Assembly: GCA_015662935.1 (NCBI GenBank)
Contig: DQTF01000195.1
Coordinates: forward strand, 1-15,064
Reading direction: 5' to 3'
Length of the DNA stretch: 15,064 nt
Source of the DNA: Crocinitomicaceae bacterium
GTDB taxonomy: Bacteria; Bacteroidota; Bacteroidia; Flavobacteriales_D; Crocinitomicaceae
The notes under the pieces were generated by a model, which did no database searches, was not told where the DNA came from, and was given only the letters and a program-made list of their open reading frames with translations. Numbering within the stretch: the stretch's first letter is position 1; every line of letters starts with the position of its first letter. The position numbers and the translations under genes were made by a program. Of the stretch, positions 14,762 through 15,064 are shown in pieces.

Positions 14762-14823
14762 CAGAATATTATTTAATTAAGTTGAAATGTACTTTTTAAT
14801 AGACGAATGTTAATATTATTAAA

Positions 14824-14846
14824 ACAAACTTATTAACAAAGTTTGT
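14824..14846. promoter_or_regulatory. Inverted repeat upstream of the small membrane protein gene
   Basis: ACAAACTT, a 7-base spacer and AAGTTTGT form perfect 8-bp arms, about 57 bases before the ATG at 14903. The right arm contains TTTG (14842-14845), which could be a -33 box 20 bases before a poor -7 candidate ending at 14873. It could be an operator or a chance palindrome; there is no T run, so a terminator is unlikely. Confidence 0.35.
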
Positions 14847-14902
14847 GAATGAAACAATCATTTTTATATATTGTCATCAATATTAACTTAAACTAAATTA
14901 TT

Positions 14903-15051
14903 ATGGCAGATGCTACAAAAAAAAATGGAATGGCTACGGCTTCTATGGTCCTCTTTCAGGTATCGCAAAAATTGGAGGTTATGCTAATATCTTTTTTGGG
15001 ATAGCATTTATCGTTATGTATGGTGTAAATTATAAAGCGTTAAACAAATGA
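14903..15051 (+). CDS. Small one-helix membrane protein with frame break at an A9 run
   Basis: From ATG 14903 the direct frame gives only 33 residues (MADATKKNGMATAS...) before TAG at 15002. A -1 shift within the nine A (14917-14925) gives a far more protein-like 49-residue product: MADATKKKWNGYGFYGP, then GGYANIFFGIAFIVMYGVNY, ending KALNK with TGA at 15049-15051. It would have one hydrophobic helix, an aromatic/glycine-rich N-terminal part and a basic end. The A run is in register for the slippery heptamer A AAA AAA. The shift could be programmed -1 frameshifting, transcriptional slippage adding one A, a true mutation, or a homopolymer miscall in the assembly. The stop overlaps the next ATG as ATGA, which supports the shifted frame as the real one. 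I do not recognise the family. Confidence 0.5.
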
Positions 15052-15064
15052 GTGAATTAGATGA
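15048..15064 (+). CDS. Start of an ORF running off the right edge
   Basis: ATG at 15048 begins MSELD and remains open to the last base. It overlaps the stop of the preceding small ORF in ATGA, the usual sign of translational coupling. Too little is present to identify it. Confidence 0.4.

Overview
The window looks like an ordinary chromosomal stretch from a low-GC member of the Bacteroidota, most likely Flavobacteriales-like. Three things point there. Several genes are preceded by the Bacteroidota-type -7 element TAnnTTTG, in places with a TTTG/ATTG -33 box. Shine-Dalgarno sequences are almost absent. The proteins themselves (M13 peptidase lipoprotein, short MOSC protein, Pcm starting MQDSY, SulP with a STAS tail) read like flavobacterial versions. 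I see no tRNA, rRNA, CRISPR array, insertion sequence, phage gene or recognisable defence system.

Layout, left to right. Bases 2-1324 hold the 3' part of a DEAD-box RNA helicase gene (+), followed by an AhpD-like peroxidase-related gene (+, 1460-2020). Converging on it is a two-gene minus unit: a radical SAM protein (3074-2190) and a very short lysine-rich 49-residue ORF (2166-2017). Diverging from the radical SAM gene is a coupled plus pair, a MOSC protein and a small STAS-like protein (3124-3998). A SulP anion transporter (4081-5655, -) and a TrmH/SpoU RNA methyltransferase (5728-6207, -) follow, each with its own promoter. A minus operon then encodes, in transcription order, an MCC-type acyl-CoA carboxyltransferase, an ElaA-like acetyltransferase and an M13 metallopeptidase lipoprotein (10566-6381), closed by a hairpin terminator. 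Divergent from it is pcm (+, 10678-11322). It converges on trxB (-), whose strong terminator lies between them. After a 286-bp gap come a RadD-like SF2 helicase (+, 12617-14128) and, abutting it tail to tail, a small lipoprotein (-, 14129-14749). The right edge holds a tiny one-helix membrane protein whose reading frame breaks at a run of nine A, coupled to an ORF that leaves the window.

Most genes are housekeeping: RNA metabolism, protein repair and redox (pcm, trxB, AhpD-like), acyl-CoA metabolism and anion transport. I find no evidence for a new multigene system. The observations most worth following are: (1) five genes with TAnnTTTG exactly four bases before ATG, which predicts leaderless mRNAs and fixes several start codons; (2) the A9 frame break at the right edge, which has an in-register A AAA AAA slippery heptamer; (3) the unannotated 49-residue basic ORF sharing a palindromic CTAG stop with its convergent neighbour; (4) two promoter-proximal palindromes that may be operators.
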